Below are positions 1 to 8,230 of a stretch of 64,000 bases of DNA, one piece after another (position 1 is the stretch's first letter; each line of letters opens with the position of its first letter). The stretch is from Myxococcales bacterium (lineage in GTDB: Bacteria > Myxococcota_A > Bradymonadia > Bradymonadales > Bradymonadaceae). The notes under the pieces are model-generated. The model searched no databases. It saw only the letters and a list, made by a program, of their open reading frames with translations, and was not told the DNA's origin. Both the position numbers and the translations under genes were made by a program. The DNA lies in assembly GCA_007120035.1 (NCBI GenBank), contig SKON01000049.1, positions 1 to 64,000 on the forward strand, in the 5' to 3' direction.

Positions 1-1163
1 AGGATGCGCTGGCGTTGTTGGGCCGTGTAGTCGGGGACGCTGTGGTCGCCCGTGTAGACGCTGATGTCGAGGCGGTCGGGGACGCGCCCGGGCAGGTTCG
101 CCTGCCACCAGGTCAGGGTGGAGGCGACGATGTCGAGCCAGGAGCCGTCGAAGATCTGGGAGGCCACGACGGGCCAGGCGAAGAAGTAGGTGCTGGGCAC
201 GATTTCCACGGCCTCCAGAGAGTCCCAGAAGTGGGGGAAGGTGTTGGTCAGGAACCACTGCAGGGTCCAGCCTGCCGGCCCGTCGTAGGGGCTGGAGCCG
301 TCTTCACGGAGCATCAGCTCGCCGCCCAGGTACATCCGCTGGACCACGGGGGAGTCATCGTCGTGGCGGATGTCGCCGACGCGGTCGACGACGTCGTCGA
401 TCAGTTGGCGCCATGTGGCCAGGAATTGCGTCCCGTCGCGGTGCCCGCCGCCAGCGATGGGGAAGACGTCGTTCTGCTGGACGGTCTTGAACTGGGAGTC
501 CCCGCCGTCGAGGAGTGAGATATGCAGCATCGGGGCGACGCCGGTGTCCGCGGAGCGGAGCGCCCCGACGTCTTCGACGAAGGCTTCGAGGTTGTCGAGC
601 TCCTGCGTGGAGAGGGGGAAGTGGCTGCCCCAGGAGTGGGGTGGGGCGCCGGCGGGCCAGATCGTCAGGTGGATCAGGGTTATGCCTGAGTCGACCATCT
701 CCTGCATCTGGTCGATGGCGTCGGCCCGGTTCGTGCCCACGTGGTAGTCGTTGAGAAAGGTCGCTTGAAAGACAGCGGGGCTGCCCTCCAGAGAGTGATA
801 GCGGACGCCGATCTCGTGGGAGGCGAAGAGGGGATCGGGGGTGGCAACGGGGACGCAGCCGTCGACGGGATCTTCCTCGAAGCCTTCGCGGCAGACGCAG
901 ACGCCCTCCTGGCAGACGGCAGTTTCGCCGCAGAAGATCGCGGCGCAGGGGTCCTGCGGGTCGGCGTCGGGCTCTGTGGTGGCGTCAGGCTCGGTGGCGT
1001 CGGGCTCGGTGGCGTCGGGCTCGGTGGTGTCGGGCTCGGTGGCGTCGGGCTCGGCGGAGGCGTCCACGAGGCCTGTGTCCGGCGTCGGGTCGTTGGTCTC
1101 GCAACTCCAGAATCCTGTTGTCATGGCGAGCAGGAAGAGGATGAGCCAGCTCTGGAATCGCAT
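1..1163 (-). CDS. Lipoprotein with EGF-like module and TIM-barrel-like domain (partial, runs off left edge)
   Basis: The frame is open from an ATG at 1163 through position 1, so the C-terminus lies outside the window. The N-terminus is a lipoprotein signal (MRFQSWLILFLLAMTTGF, then a Cys near residue 21). An acidic Asp/Glu/Pro/Ala/Thr linker follows, encoded by 15-bp repeats, then a Cys-rich EGF-like segment at about residues 68-100. The remaining 280 or so residues are rich in aromatic and acidic positions (e.g. LIHLTIWPAGAPPHSWG) and resemble glycoside-hydrolase-like TIM barrels, but I cannot name a family. It is predicted to be surface- or periplasm-anchored. It lies downstream of the flavoprotein gene on the same strand. 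The lipoprotein call is fairly sure; the enzymatic idea is weak. Confidence 0.7.
   Translation of the reverse strand, partial: MRFQSWLILFLLAMTTGFWSCETNDPTPDTGLVDASAEPDATEPDTTEPDATEPDATEPDATTEPDADPQDPCAAIFCGETAVCQEGVCVCREGFEEDPVDGCVPVATPDPLFASHEIGVRYHSLEGSPAVFQATFLNDYHVGTNRADAIDQMQEMVDSGITLIHLTIWPAGAPPHSWGSHFPLSTQELDNLEAFVEDVGALRSADTGVAPMLHISLLDGGDSQFKTVQQNDVFPIAGGGHRDGTQFLATWRQLIDDVVDRVGDIRHDDDSPVVQRMYLGGELMLREDGSSPYDGPAGWTLQWFLTNTFPHFWDSLEAVEIVPSTYFFAWPVVASQIFDGSWLDIVASTLTWWQANLPGRVPDRLDISVYTGDHSVPDYTAQQRQRI
978..1052. repeat. Five 15-bp tandem repeats coding a TEPDA linker
   Basis: Five adjacent copies of GGTGGCGTCGGGCTC with single-base variants lie inside the lipoprotein gene. On the minus strand they encode repeated Glu-Pro-Asp-Ala-Thr. 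The unit is a multiple of three, so copy-number change would lengthen or shorten the linker without breaking the frame. Confidence 0.8.
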
Positions 1164-1261
1164 GGGTCTTATCCTGGGTCAGGAGGTGGAGCCGTAAGAA
1201 GATGGAAGGTATCGGAGATGAAGCGAGATGCCGCGTACTCTACGCCAGGCCCGGGGGGCTG

Positions 1262-2512
1262 TCACGTGGGGTTACCGCCGCCGCCGCCGCTGCGTATTGA
1301 TGAGGCCATGGCGACGCCGGCCAGGTGTCCCGTGGTCCAGGCGTTCTGGAAGTTGAAGCCGCCGGTGATGCCGTCGATGTCGAGGAGCTCGCCGGCGAAG
1401 AAGAGGCCCGGTTGGAGGCGGCTCTCCATGGTACGCATGTCGACCTGGTCGGTGGGGACGCCGCCGCAGGTGACGAACTCGTCTTTGTGGGTGCTCTTGC
1501 CGTGGACGTCGAAGGTCGAGGCGGTCAGTTGGGCGGTCAGGGCTCGTTCGGCGTCGGAGGTCAGGTGGGCCCAGGTCAGGACTCGTGGGATGCCAGCGGC
1601 GTCGACGAGGCGCTTCCAGAGCCGTTTCGGGATGGCGTCGAAGGGGGAGCGAGAGGCGATCTGTCGGGCGCCGGCCTGTTGGCGGAGGTCGGAGAGGGCG
1701 GCGGGGACGTCGAGGCCGGGGAGCCAGTCAATCTTGACGGTGAACCGGAAGTCTCGGTGGAAGAGGTCCCTGGCTCCCCAGGCGGAGAGCTTCAGGATGG
1801 CGGGGCCGCTAAGCCCCCGGTGGGTGATCAGGAGAGGGCCACCGTGGGTGAGATCGATGTCGGGGATGGTGGCCCGAGCGGGGTCAACGGAGAGCCCCTG
1901 GAGTCCGTCGATCCGAAGGTCGTCGATGTCGAAGGTGAAGAGGGAGGGCACCGCCGGAGAGAGCTCGTGGCCCAGGCTCTCGGCCAGTCGGGCACCGGCT
2001 CGCAGCCGGGTGCCGCCGGTGGCCAGGAGGACCACGGGGGCGCTCAGGGTGTCGCCGGAGTCCAGGGTGACCTGAAACCCCGGGGTGATGGAGCGGACGC
2101 CGGAGCGGGTCCGGACCTGGACGCCGGCCTGTCGAGCGGCCTGATTCAGACACTCCACGATGGTCACGGAGTCGTCGGTGGTGGGAAACATGCGCCCGTC
2201 GAGCTCGGTCTTGAGCTCCACGCCGCGGTCGGCGAACCACTGGATCGTGTCGGAGACTCCGAATCGGTGGAGCGGACCGATCAGGGCTTTATGACCCCGA
2301 GGGTAGTGGGTGGCCATCTCCCGGGGATCGAAGCAGGCGTGGGTGACGTTGCACCGGCCGCCGCCGGAGATCTTGACCTTCTGGAGGACGCGGCGACTCT
2401 TCTCCAGGAGGAGGACCCTCAGGTCGTCGTCCTGTTCCGCGCAGGTGATGGCGGCGAAGAACCCTGCGGCGCCCCCGCCGACGATGATGACGTCGAAGTC
2501 GTGGTCGGTCAT
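1262..2512 (-). CDS. NAD(P)/FAD-dependent oxidoreductase, HI0933/YhiN (BaiN-like) family
   Basis: This 416-residue flavoprotein opens with an FAD-binding Rossmann motif (DVIIVGGGAAGFFAA, about residues 7-21). The family-typical KVKISGGGRCNVTHA stretch follows near residue 46, and a C-terminal FAD-binding segment (LFFAGELLDIDGITGGFNFQ) lies near residue 373. Length matches the HI0933 family. Members are cytosolic flavoproteins whose substrates are mostly undefined; some are described as bile-acid dehydrogenase-like reductases. Its start overlaps the stop of the upstream pseudouridine synthase by 4 nt (ATGA), so the two are probably translationally coupled. Family is secure, substrate unknown. 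Confidence 0.93.
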   Translation of the reverse strand: MTDHDFDVIIVGGGAAGFFAAITCAEQDDDLRVLLLEKSRRVLQKVKISGGGRCNVTHACFDPREMATHYPRGHKALIGPLHRFGVSDTIQWFADRGVELKTELDGRMFPTTDDSVTIVECLNQAARQAGVQVRTRSGVRSITPGFQVTLDSGDTLSAPVVLLATGGTRLRAGARLAESLGHELSPAVPSLFTFDIDDLRIDGLQGLSVDPARATIPDIDLTHGGPLLITHRGLSGPAILKLSAWGARDLFHRDFRFTVKIDWLPGLDVPAALSDLRQQAGARQIASRSPFDAIPKRLWKRLVDAAGIPRVLTWAHLTSDAERALTAQLTASTFDVHGKSTHKDEFVTCGGVPTDQVDMRTMESRLQPGLFFAGELLDIDGITGGFNFQNAWTTGHLAGVAMASSIRSGGGGGNPT

Positions 2513-3159
2513 GGGTCGGATTCTTCCGAGAGGCGACGCAGGAGAGCCAGGTGGTCCTCGAGCTTCGGCGGGAGGGAGGCGGAGAAGGTCCGGCCGTCGG
2601 GGAGCTCCAGGGTCAGGGCGTGGAGCCAGAGCCGGCCCGGGAACCCGGGGACCCGGAGGAATTTCCGGGGTCGATACCGGTTCTCGCCGACGATGGCGTG
2701 GTCGATGCCGTGGAGGTGTCGGCGGATCTGATGCTTTCGTCCCGTCAGAGGGCGCACGCTCAGGTAGGAGCAGGAGACGAAGGTCTCCAGGGTCTGAAAC
2801 TCCGTGACCGCCGCCAGGGGTTTGCCCCGGCGGGCGTCCTTCAAGGGCTTGTCCAGGCGACCCGTCGCCGGTGTCGGGCCGTAGACGAGGGCCCGGTACT
2901 CCTTCTGGACCTCGTCATGGGCGAACCAGGCGCCAGCGTCGGCCCGCAAGGTCGGGTCGGGAGACATCAGGACCAGGCCGCTGGTGTGGCGGTCGATGCG
3001 GTGGATCGGAGCGATGCCCTGGGCCTCGGGGAAACTCTCCGTCGCCCAGGTCACCAGATCTCTCATCGACGGATCGTTGGTCGGGTGTACGACCCAGCCG
3101 GAGGGCTTGGAGATCACCCAGAGGCCGTCGGAATTACTCACTACTGTCGGGGTGCTCAT
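2509..3159 (-). CDS. RluA-family pseudouridine synthase
   Basis: This gene encodes 216 residues from the ATG at 3159 (MSTPTVVSNSDG). The longer upstream frame antisense to transaldolase is not plausible. The catalytic motif HRIDRHTSGLVLMS has the conserved Asp of RluA-type enzymes, which isomerise uridine to pseudouridine in rRNA or tRNA. TGRKHQIRRHLHGIDHAIVG is the usual C-terminal KLxQIRxHL-like motif. It lacks an S4 domain and is short, like the RluC/TruC-type single-domain members. The exact target RNA cannot be predicted. It overlaps the downstream flavoprotein gene by 4 nt and is divergent from transaldolase. Confidence 0.9.
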   Translation of the reverse strand: MSTPTVVSNSDGLWVISKPSGWVVHPTNDPSMRDLVTWATESFPEAQGIAPIHRIDRHTSGLVLMSPDPTLRADAGAWFAHDEVQKEYRALVYGPTPATGRLDKPLKDARRGKPLAAVTEFQTLETFVSCSYLSVRPLTGRKHQIRRHLHGIDHAIVGENRYRPRKFLRVPGFPGRLWLHALTLELPDGRTFSASLPPKLEDHLALLRRLSEESDP

Positions 3160-3343
3160 CGTTTGCGTCTCGTGAATGCAGGCTGCTCGCCGTTGCCGCG
3201 AGGGCGGCCATGATGCCACGGACCTCGGGATTTGTCCCGGCCGTGGTTCGGCTCCCCGTTCGGTCCGCGGGGTGGTGCGCATATTCCAAAACGTGTAGAA
3301 GAGTCTCGTTCGCAGTGGACCCCTACGATCGGAAGGACAAACG

Positions 3344-4318
3344 ATGAGCAACCTCCTCGACCAACTCAAAGAGTACACCATCGTCGTCGCCGACACTGGC
3401 GATATCGACTCCATTGAGGCGTTTACGCCGCGGGACGCGACGACGAATCCGTCATTGATCAAGGCCGCTGCGGCGATGCCGGAATACGCCGAGGTGGTCG
3501 ACGCGGCCCTGGCCAGCGGGAAGGCCGAGACCGGCGACGGCGCCGACGCCCGGGCCGTGGTGGACGCCGCCATCGATCGGCTGGCCGTGGAGTTTGGACA
3601 CCGGATCCTGAAGATCATCCCGGGCCGGGTGTCCACCGAGGTAGACGCGCGCCTGTCGTTCGATATGGAGGCGACCATCGAGAAGGCCCGCCGGATCATC
3701 GATCTCTACGCCGAGCACGGGGTGGGCAAAGAGCGGGTGCTGATCAAGATCGCCTCGACCTGGGAAGGGATCGAGGCGGCTCGTCAGCTCGAGGAGGAGG
3801 GGATCCACTGCAACCTGACGCTCCTCTTCGGGCTTCATCAGGCCGTGGCGTGCGCCGAGGCGAAGGTGACGCTGATCTCTCCCTTCGTGGGGCGGATCCT
3901 GGACTGGTACAAGAAGGACACCGGCCGCGATCACTACCCGGCCCATGAGGATCCCGGCGTGTTGTCCGTGACAGAGATCTACAACTACTACAAGAAGTTT
4001 GGCTACGAGACGGAGGTCATGGGGGCGAGCTTTCGGAACATCGGCGAGATCTGTGAGCTCGCCGGCTGCGACCTGCTGACCATCGCCCCGTCGTTGTTGA
4101 CGGAGCTGCAGACCACGGAAGGCGAGCTACCCCGGAAGCTGAGCCCCGAGATGGCGAAGGCCTCCGATGTGGAGCGGGTGTCCATGGATCGAGAGACCTT
4201 CGATAAGATGCACGGCGAGGATCGAATGGCCACGGACAAGCTCGCCGAGGGCATCGACGGGTTCGCCGCCGCGCAGGTATCGCTGGAGGAGATGCTTCTT
4301 GGGCGACTACATTCTTGA
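3344..4318 (+). CDS. tal: Transaldolase
   Basis: This is a 324-residue class I transaldolase close in length to E. coli TalB (317). It carries [15 protein letters not shown] near the start, the Schiff-base lysine in [17 protein letters not shown] near residue 135, and the [17 protein letters not shown] and [12 protein letters not shown] segments. It transfers a dihydroxyacetone unit between sedoheptulose-7-phosphate and glyceraldehyde-3-phosphate in the non-oxidative pentose phosphate pathway. A GGAAGGA ribosome binding site precedes the ATG. It stands alone, divergent from the pseudouridine synthase. Confidence 0.97.
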   Translation: MSNLLDQLKEYTIVVADTGDIDSIEAFTPRDATTNPSLIKAAAAMPEYAEVVDAALASGKAETGDGADARAVVDAAIDRLAVEFGHRILKIIPGRVSTEVDARLSFDMEATIEKARRIIDLYAEHGVGKERVLIKIASTWEGIEAARQLEEEGIHCNLTLLFGLHQAVACAEAKVTLISPFVGRILDWYKKDTGRDHYPAHEDPGVLSVTEIYNYYKKFGYETEVMGASFRNIGEICELAGCDLLTIAPSLLTELQTTEGELPRKLSPEMAKASDVERVSMDRETFDKMHGEDRMATDKLAEGIDGFAAAQVSLEEMLLGRLHS

Positions 4319-4392
4319 CCCCGCGTAGAGGGTGCTGAAGGTCTGGGGCTCCACTAACCAGGCAGTACTCTACGATGCTCACGGAGGAGCAT

Positions 4393-4800
4393 ATGGGAAA
4401 GAATATCGCCAGTAATCGAAAAGAAGCGGAAGCGGAGATCAAGGGCCGGTACGGGTTCGTGCCGGAGTTCTTCGACGCCATGCCTGAGGCCGGATTTCAC
4501 GCGCTCTGGGGGCTGCAGCGGGACATCGAGGACAGCGAGGAGACCCGGCTGGACAACAAGACCAAGCAGCTGATTGGTCTGGCCGTGGCGGCGCACGTGA
4601 AGTGTCAGTACTGCACCTACTACCACACCCGGGTGGCCCACGCGTTGGGTGCCAACGAGGAGGAGCTGCGGGAAGCGGCGTCCATGGGTGGGGTGACCTC
4701 AGCGCTCTCCAACACGCTGACCGGGGCTCGGGTGGACTTCGATCAGTTCAAACGAGACGTGGATCGGGCCATCGAGCATGTGGTGAAGAACGGGCGGTGA
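4393..4800 (+). CDS. Carboxymuconolactone decarboxylase/AhpD-family protein
   Basis: This 135-residue alpha-helical protein has the AhpD-like redox motif CQYCTYYHTRVAHALG (Cys-x-x-Cys followed by His). Such proteins act as alkylhydroperoxidase-like thiol peroxidases or related small enzymes in the cytosol. I chose the ATG at 4393 because GGAGGAG lies just upstream; an in-frame ATG at 4375 would add six residues without a good site. It is convergent with the aldo/keto reductase and 4 nt from its end. Family is clear, substrate is not. Confidence 0.9.
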   Translation: MGKNIASNRKEAEAEIKGRYGFVPEFFDAMPEAGFHALWGLQRDIEDSEETRLDNKTKQLIGLAVAAHVKCQYCTYYHTRVAHALGANEEELREAASMGGVTSALSNTLTGARVDFDQFKRDVDRAIEHVVKNGR

Positions 4801-4804
4801 GAGC

Positions 4805-5689
4805 TCACCTGGCCGGGGTCACGGGGCAGATGGTGTCGAGCTTCTGGAGGTCGTCGGAGGTGAGCTCGATCTTGCGAGCTGCCCAGTTCTCGGCCAGGTG
4901 ATCCGCCGATGAGGTGCCGGGGATGGGCAGCATCACCGAGGAGCGATGAAGGAGCCAGGAGAGGGCGATCTGCAAGGGGGTGGCTCCTTTGTCGGCGGCG
5001 ATCTCCTGGAGCACCGGCTCGTCGGCGAGCTCACCGACGGCTAAGGGGTACCAGGGGATGAAGGCGATGCCTTCCCGTTGACAGACCTCGAGGACGGGCT
5101 CCTGGTTGCGGTCCCCCAGGTTGTACCGGTTCTGGACGCTGATCACGTCGACGATCTGGCGGGCCCGTTTGAGCTCGACGATCCCGAAGTTGGAGACCCC
5201 GACGAATCGGATCAGGCCCTCGTCTTGGAGTTCCCGAATAGCGCCGAGGGAGTCTTCGAGAGGAACCTCGGGATCGATGGCGTGGAGCTGGTAGAGGTCG
5301 ATGCGCTCGACCTCCAGGCGGCGAAGGGAGTTCTTCACGGCCCGCTTGAGGTGATCCGGGCGACCGTCGCGTCGCCAGTCGCTGGGTCCGCCGCGGACGA
5401 GGCCGCCCTTGGTGGCGACGATCACGCCGTCGGGGCGGTGATCCTTGAGGACCTCGGCGATGAGGTACTCGTTGGTCTCCGGTCCGTAGGCGTCGGCGGT
5501 GTCGATCAGGCGAATCCCGTGGTCCAGAGCGGAGCGGAGGACTCCTTTGGCGGTCTCCCGATCCTTGGGCCAATGCCACACACCGTCTCCGGTCAAGCGC
5601 ATGGCTCCAAAGCCCATGCGAGGGATCGTCACTTCTCCACCAAGCGTAAAGGTTGCTTCCGTCATCTTGGGCTCCGGGCTGGGGTCCAT
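4805..5689 (-). CDS. Aldo/keto reductase
   Basis: This 294-residue NADPH-dependent oxidoreductase has the full catalytic tetrad of the family: Asp and Tyr in LIDTADAYGP, Lys in VIVATKGGLVRGG, and His in DLYQLHAID. The C-terminal cofactor motif IPGTSSADHLAENWAA is present. It probably reduces an aldehyde or ketone in the cytosol; the natural substrate is unknown. Its promoter region abuts the tandem-repeat island that begins near 5787. Confidence 0.94.
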   Translation of the reverse strand: MDPSPEPKMTEATFTLGGEVTIPRMGFGAMRLTGDGVWHWPKDRETAKGVLRSALDHGIRLIDTADAYGPETNEYLIAEVLKDHRPDGVIVATKGGLVRGGPSDWRRDGRPDHLKRAVKNSLRRLEVERIDLYQLHAIDPEVPLEDSLGAIRELQDEGLIRFVGVSNFGIVELKRARQIVDVISVQNRYNLGDRNQEPVLEVCQREGIAFIPWYPLAVGELADEPVLQEIAADKGATPLQIALSWLLHRSSVMLPIPGTSSADHLAENWAARKIELTSDDLQKLDTICPVTPAR

Positions 5690-5786
5690 GGTCGTCGAGT
5701 AGTCGGAGGAGTGTTAGACACGGTGGGCGGATTTGCAACCGGCCCACGCGGGGTGGCTCCGGTTTTGAGATATCGGGGTGGGCCGT

Positions 5787-6016
5787 TGAACGCGGTGTCG
5801 GGGGTTGCGGCGAAGGACAGCGGAGCGTCGAGGTTTGCGGCGAAGGACATCGGAACGCCGGGGTTGGCGGGGAAGGACATCGGAGCGTCGGGGTTTGCGG
5901 CGAAGGACATCGGAACGTCGGGGTTGGCGGCGAAGGACATCGGAGCATCGGGGTTGGCGAAGCACATCGGAACGTCGGGGTTGGCGGCGAAGGACATCGG
6001 AGCGTCGGGGTTGGCG
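5787..6016. repeat. About seven 30-bp tandem repeats (intergenic)
   Basis: Roughly seven consecutive copies of a 30-bp unit built around GCGAAGGACATCGGAACGTC and GGGGTTGGCG occupy this stretch. Alternate units differ systematically: GGAGCGTC with GGGTTTGCG versus GGAACGTC with GGGTTGGCG. This suggests a 60-bp amplification step. There are no unique spacers, so it is not CRISPR. The units form the outer part of the left arm of the large inverted repeat. Confidence 0.85.
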
Positions 6017-6410
6017 GCGGATCATATCCAGGCATAGTTCAGGGCCCCCACGGTCCACCCCGGGACAAGTCCCGGGGCTATAGTTAGAGGGGCTCCGCAG
6101 GGGCCAAGGCCCCGCTCCGCCTGAGATGTTTCGGAGAACGGAGTCGTTCCGAACCAGGCCCGGATTCATTCCGGCACCGTCGAACTCCGCACCCGGTTGG
6201 TTCTCAAGTGGTCGACTATGTGGAGAACATCTCAGGCGGAGCGGGGTCATGACCCCAGCGGAGCCCTGCCCACTACAGCCCCTGGCTTTAGCCGGGGGTG
6301 GACCGTGGGAGCCCTGAACTCGGTGTGGAAATGATCCGCCGGAAACCCCGGTGTTCCGATGTCCTTCGCCGCAAACCCCGACGACCCGGTGTCCTACGCC
6401 GCCAACGGGT
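5985..6410. repeat. Large imperfect inverted repeat with unique core (dispersed repeat family B)
   Basis: The left arm (about 5985-6130) is matched in reverse complement by the right arm (about 6222-6410). Examples are GGCGGATCAT against ATGATCCGCC, CAGGGCCCCCACGGTCCACC against GGTGGACCGTGGGAGCCCTG, and CGCTCCGCCTGAGATGTT against AACATCTCAGGCGGAGCG. Smaller hairpins lie inside the arms (CCCCGGGAC/GTCCCGGGG at 6058-6077; GGGTCATGACCC palindrome at 6245-6256). A core of about 90 bp (6131-6221) separates the arms. Core plus one arm recur near 44905-45045 in the opposite orientation. I find no coding sequence in 5690-6503. Confidence 0.8.
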
Positions 6411-6503
6411 CCGTCGTAGCTCATGTACTCTCAGGAGATCTCAGTTTGGAGGACGCCGGTTTCTGGTATCCTGGAGAGGTGATACTGCACCTCCGGAGAT
6501 CTC

Positions 6504-7793
6504 ATGAAAAACTTTGCCATCCTGATCGCCGCGCTCCTGACCGTTCTCGTAGCCGGGTGTCTGGAAGAGCCGCCGACGTCGGGACCACCGGGCGGTGCGG
6601 CCGACGCGGGGTTCTCCGGCGACGCCGGCGGAGAGGATGACGGCGGGGAGACGAACGGGGGGGAGCCCGACGCGGGATCCGACGCCGACCAGCTCGTCGA
6701 GCCCGACGCCGACGATACCGACGCGGGGGACAGTGGAGGCTGGGAGGACACGGGGCCGGTCGATCCCTGTGACGGGGTGACCTGCGGGGCGAACGCCTCC
6801 TGTCAGGGCGGCACCTGTTCCTGTGCGACGGGCTATGAGGGCGATCCCTACGCCGGTTGCGTTGCGCCCGGGCCCTGTGGGTCCGAAGGATGCGAGTACG
6901 GCGCCTACTGCGATCAGGGGCTATGCCGGTGCAAGTTCGGTTTCACGGCGACCACCGACGGGTGTGACCGAGACGGGGCACCGGACCCGGTGACTCGGAG
7001 CAAGCAGGAGGTCTGCGATATGTGGCTCGGCACGACCCACCCCTCGGCGCCGATGTGGGAGATCGAGCCCGAGGAGACCTGCGACTGGGGAGTGCTGGAC
7101 TCGGTGTATCACAACAACGCGATGACCGAGTTGAACCTGTATCGGTGGCTCGTGGGGTTGGAGGCTATGGCGAGTCAGGACAACCTTCGAGAGACCACCC
7201 AGGCCTGCGCCACAGTGTTGGCCGGGGAGGGGGCGGGGCTGACCCACTTCCCCGACGAGTCCTACACCTGCTACACCCAGCAGGGCGCGTCTGGCGCGGG
7301 GTCGAGCAATATCGCGATGGGCACCAACGCCGTGGGGTCTGTGAGGCTCTACATCGAAGACTGGAACGTGCCGAGCCTGGGTCATCGTCGGTGGGCGTTT
7401 AACCCCCGGGCGGTGGACACCGCCTTCGGGGCCCGGGGGACCTACACCTGCATGTACGCGTTCAGCAGCGGGGGCAGTCATAACCCGGAGTTTACGGCTT
7501 ACCCGGCGCCGGGGTACTTCCCGGCGGGCGCGCTGGCGGGCAAATGGTCCGTGGCGAGCTCCTCCTGGGGGCTGAACGACGAGGTGGAGATCGAGATCCT
7601 GCGGCTCTCCGACCAGGAGGTGATCGGCACCCACAGCCTGACCTACCACCAGGCGGACATGCTCCGGCCCCATATGGTGTCGTTTCGGCCCGTGGCCCCC
7701 CTGACCAGAGAGGTGGCCCATGAGGTGCGGATCTCCAATCTGAACGGGAGCCCTTCGGAGCAGACCTACACGTTGACCCTGACCGATTGCTAG
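6504..7793 (+). CDS. Lipoprotein with EGF-like module and CAP (SCP-like) domain
   Basis: This 429-residue protein has a lipoprotein signal with lipobox VLVAGC (Cys 19) and an acidic linker rich in Asp, Gly and Glu. Two Cys-rich EGF-like segments lie at about residues 90-155 (e.g. CQGGTCSCATGYEGDPYAGC). The C-terminal CAP-like fold has LNLYRWLVGLEAMA and THFPDESYTCYTQQG, then SLGHRRWAFNPRAVDTAFGA. CAP proteins are secreted and their bacterial roles are poorly defined. GGAG precedes the ATG. Linker plus EGF organisation matches the partial lipoprotein at the left edge. Confidence 0.88.
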   Translation: MKNFAILIAALLTVLVAGCLEEPPTSGPPGGAADAGFSGDAGGEDDGGETNGGEPDAGSDADQLVEPDADDTDAGDSGGWEDTGPVDPCDGVTCGANASCQGGTCSCATGYEGDPYAGCVAPGPCGSEGCEYGAYCDQGLCRCKFGFTATTDGCDRDGAPDPVTRSKQEVCDMWLGTTHPSAPMWEIEPEETCDWGVLDSVYHNNAMTELNLYRWLVGLEAMASQDNLRETTQACATVLAGEGAGLTHFPDESYTCYTQQGASGAGSSNIAMGTNAVGSVRLYIEDWNVPSLGHRRWAFNPRAVDTAFGARGTYTCMYAFSSGGSHNPEFTAYPAPGYFPAGALAGKWSVASSSWGLNDEVEIEILRLSDQEVIGTHSLTYHQADMLRPHMVSFRPVAPLTREVAHEVRISNLNGSPSEQTYTLTLTDC

Positions 7794-7913
7794 CCCACCC
7801 CGATGCTGGTCACCGAAGCTGTTCGTGGCCGAACTTAAAGTGCAAGTCCATCGTGACCGGGCTCTCGAGAGAGGGAAAGGTCATGGCCGTTACGGCCGCT
7901 TCGGCGCAACTGG

Positions 7914-8132
7914 TCAGGTGATGGGTGGGACGAGGCTCGACGAGTGGGTCGAGCTCGAGTCGGTAGAGGGTCGACTCCGGGCTGGTGCTTCCGGAGGCGT
8001 TTCGCTCTCCGAGGGAGGGCGCTCGGCGGGTTCGGTCACGGTCGCCGCGGAGCTCTCGGCTCGTTGGGGCTCCGAGGACTGGCAACCCGCCAAGGCTACG
8101 GTCAGGACGACGAGGGCGCCGAATCTCTTCAT
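7914..8132 (-). CDS. Small putative lipoprotein
   Basis: This 72-residue product begins MKRFGALVVLTVALAGCQSS, a textbook lipoprotein signal with lipobox ALAGC, followed by a low-complexity Ser/Pro/Glu/Thr tail. I chose the ATG at 8132 because ATGGAG just upstream supplies GGAG at good spacing; an in-frame ATG at 8144 overlaps that site. There is no recognisable domain. It is downstream of the exported SH3-like protein on the same strand. Confidence 0.6.
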   Translation of the reverse strand: MKRFGALVVLTVALAGCQSSEPQRAESSAATVTEPAERPPSESETPPEAPARSRPSTDSSSTHSSSLVPPIT

Positions 8133-8230
8133 GGGAATCTCCATGGGGTGCAGGGAGCTTGGGCAGTCGAGGTGTGCAGGGGAACCCTAGGTCAGGGCCT
8201 CGTCGAAGTCTGCTGAGAGTAGCTGAGAGT

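Noticed and set aside
2509-3699. Long N-terminal extension of the pseudouridine synthase
   Set aside because: The extra 180 residues are antisense to transaldolase and lack family similarity; the ATG at 3159 fits.
5787-6016. CRISPR array
   Set aside because: 30-bp units are directly adjacent with no spacers, and no cas genes are nearby.
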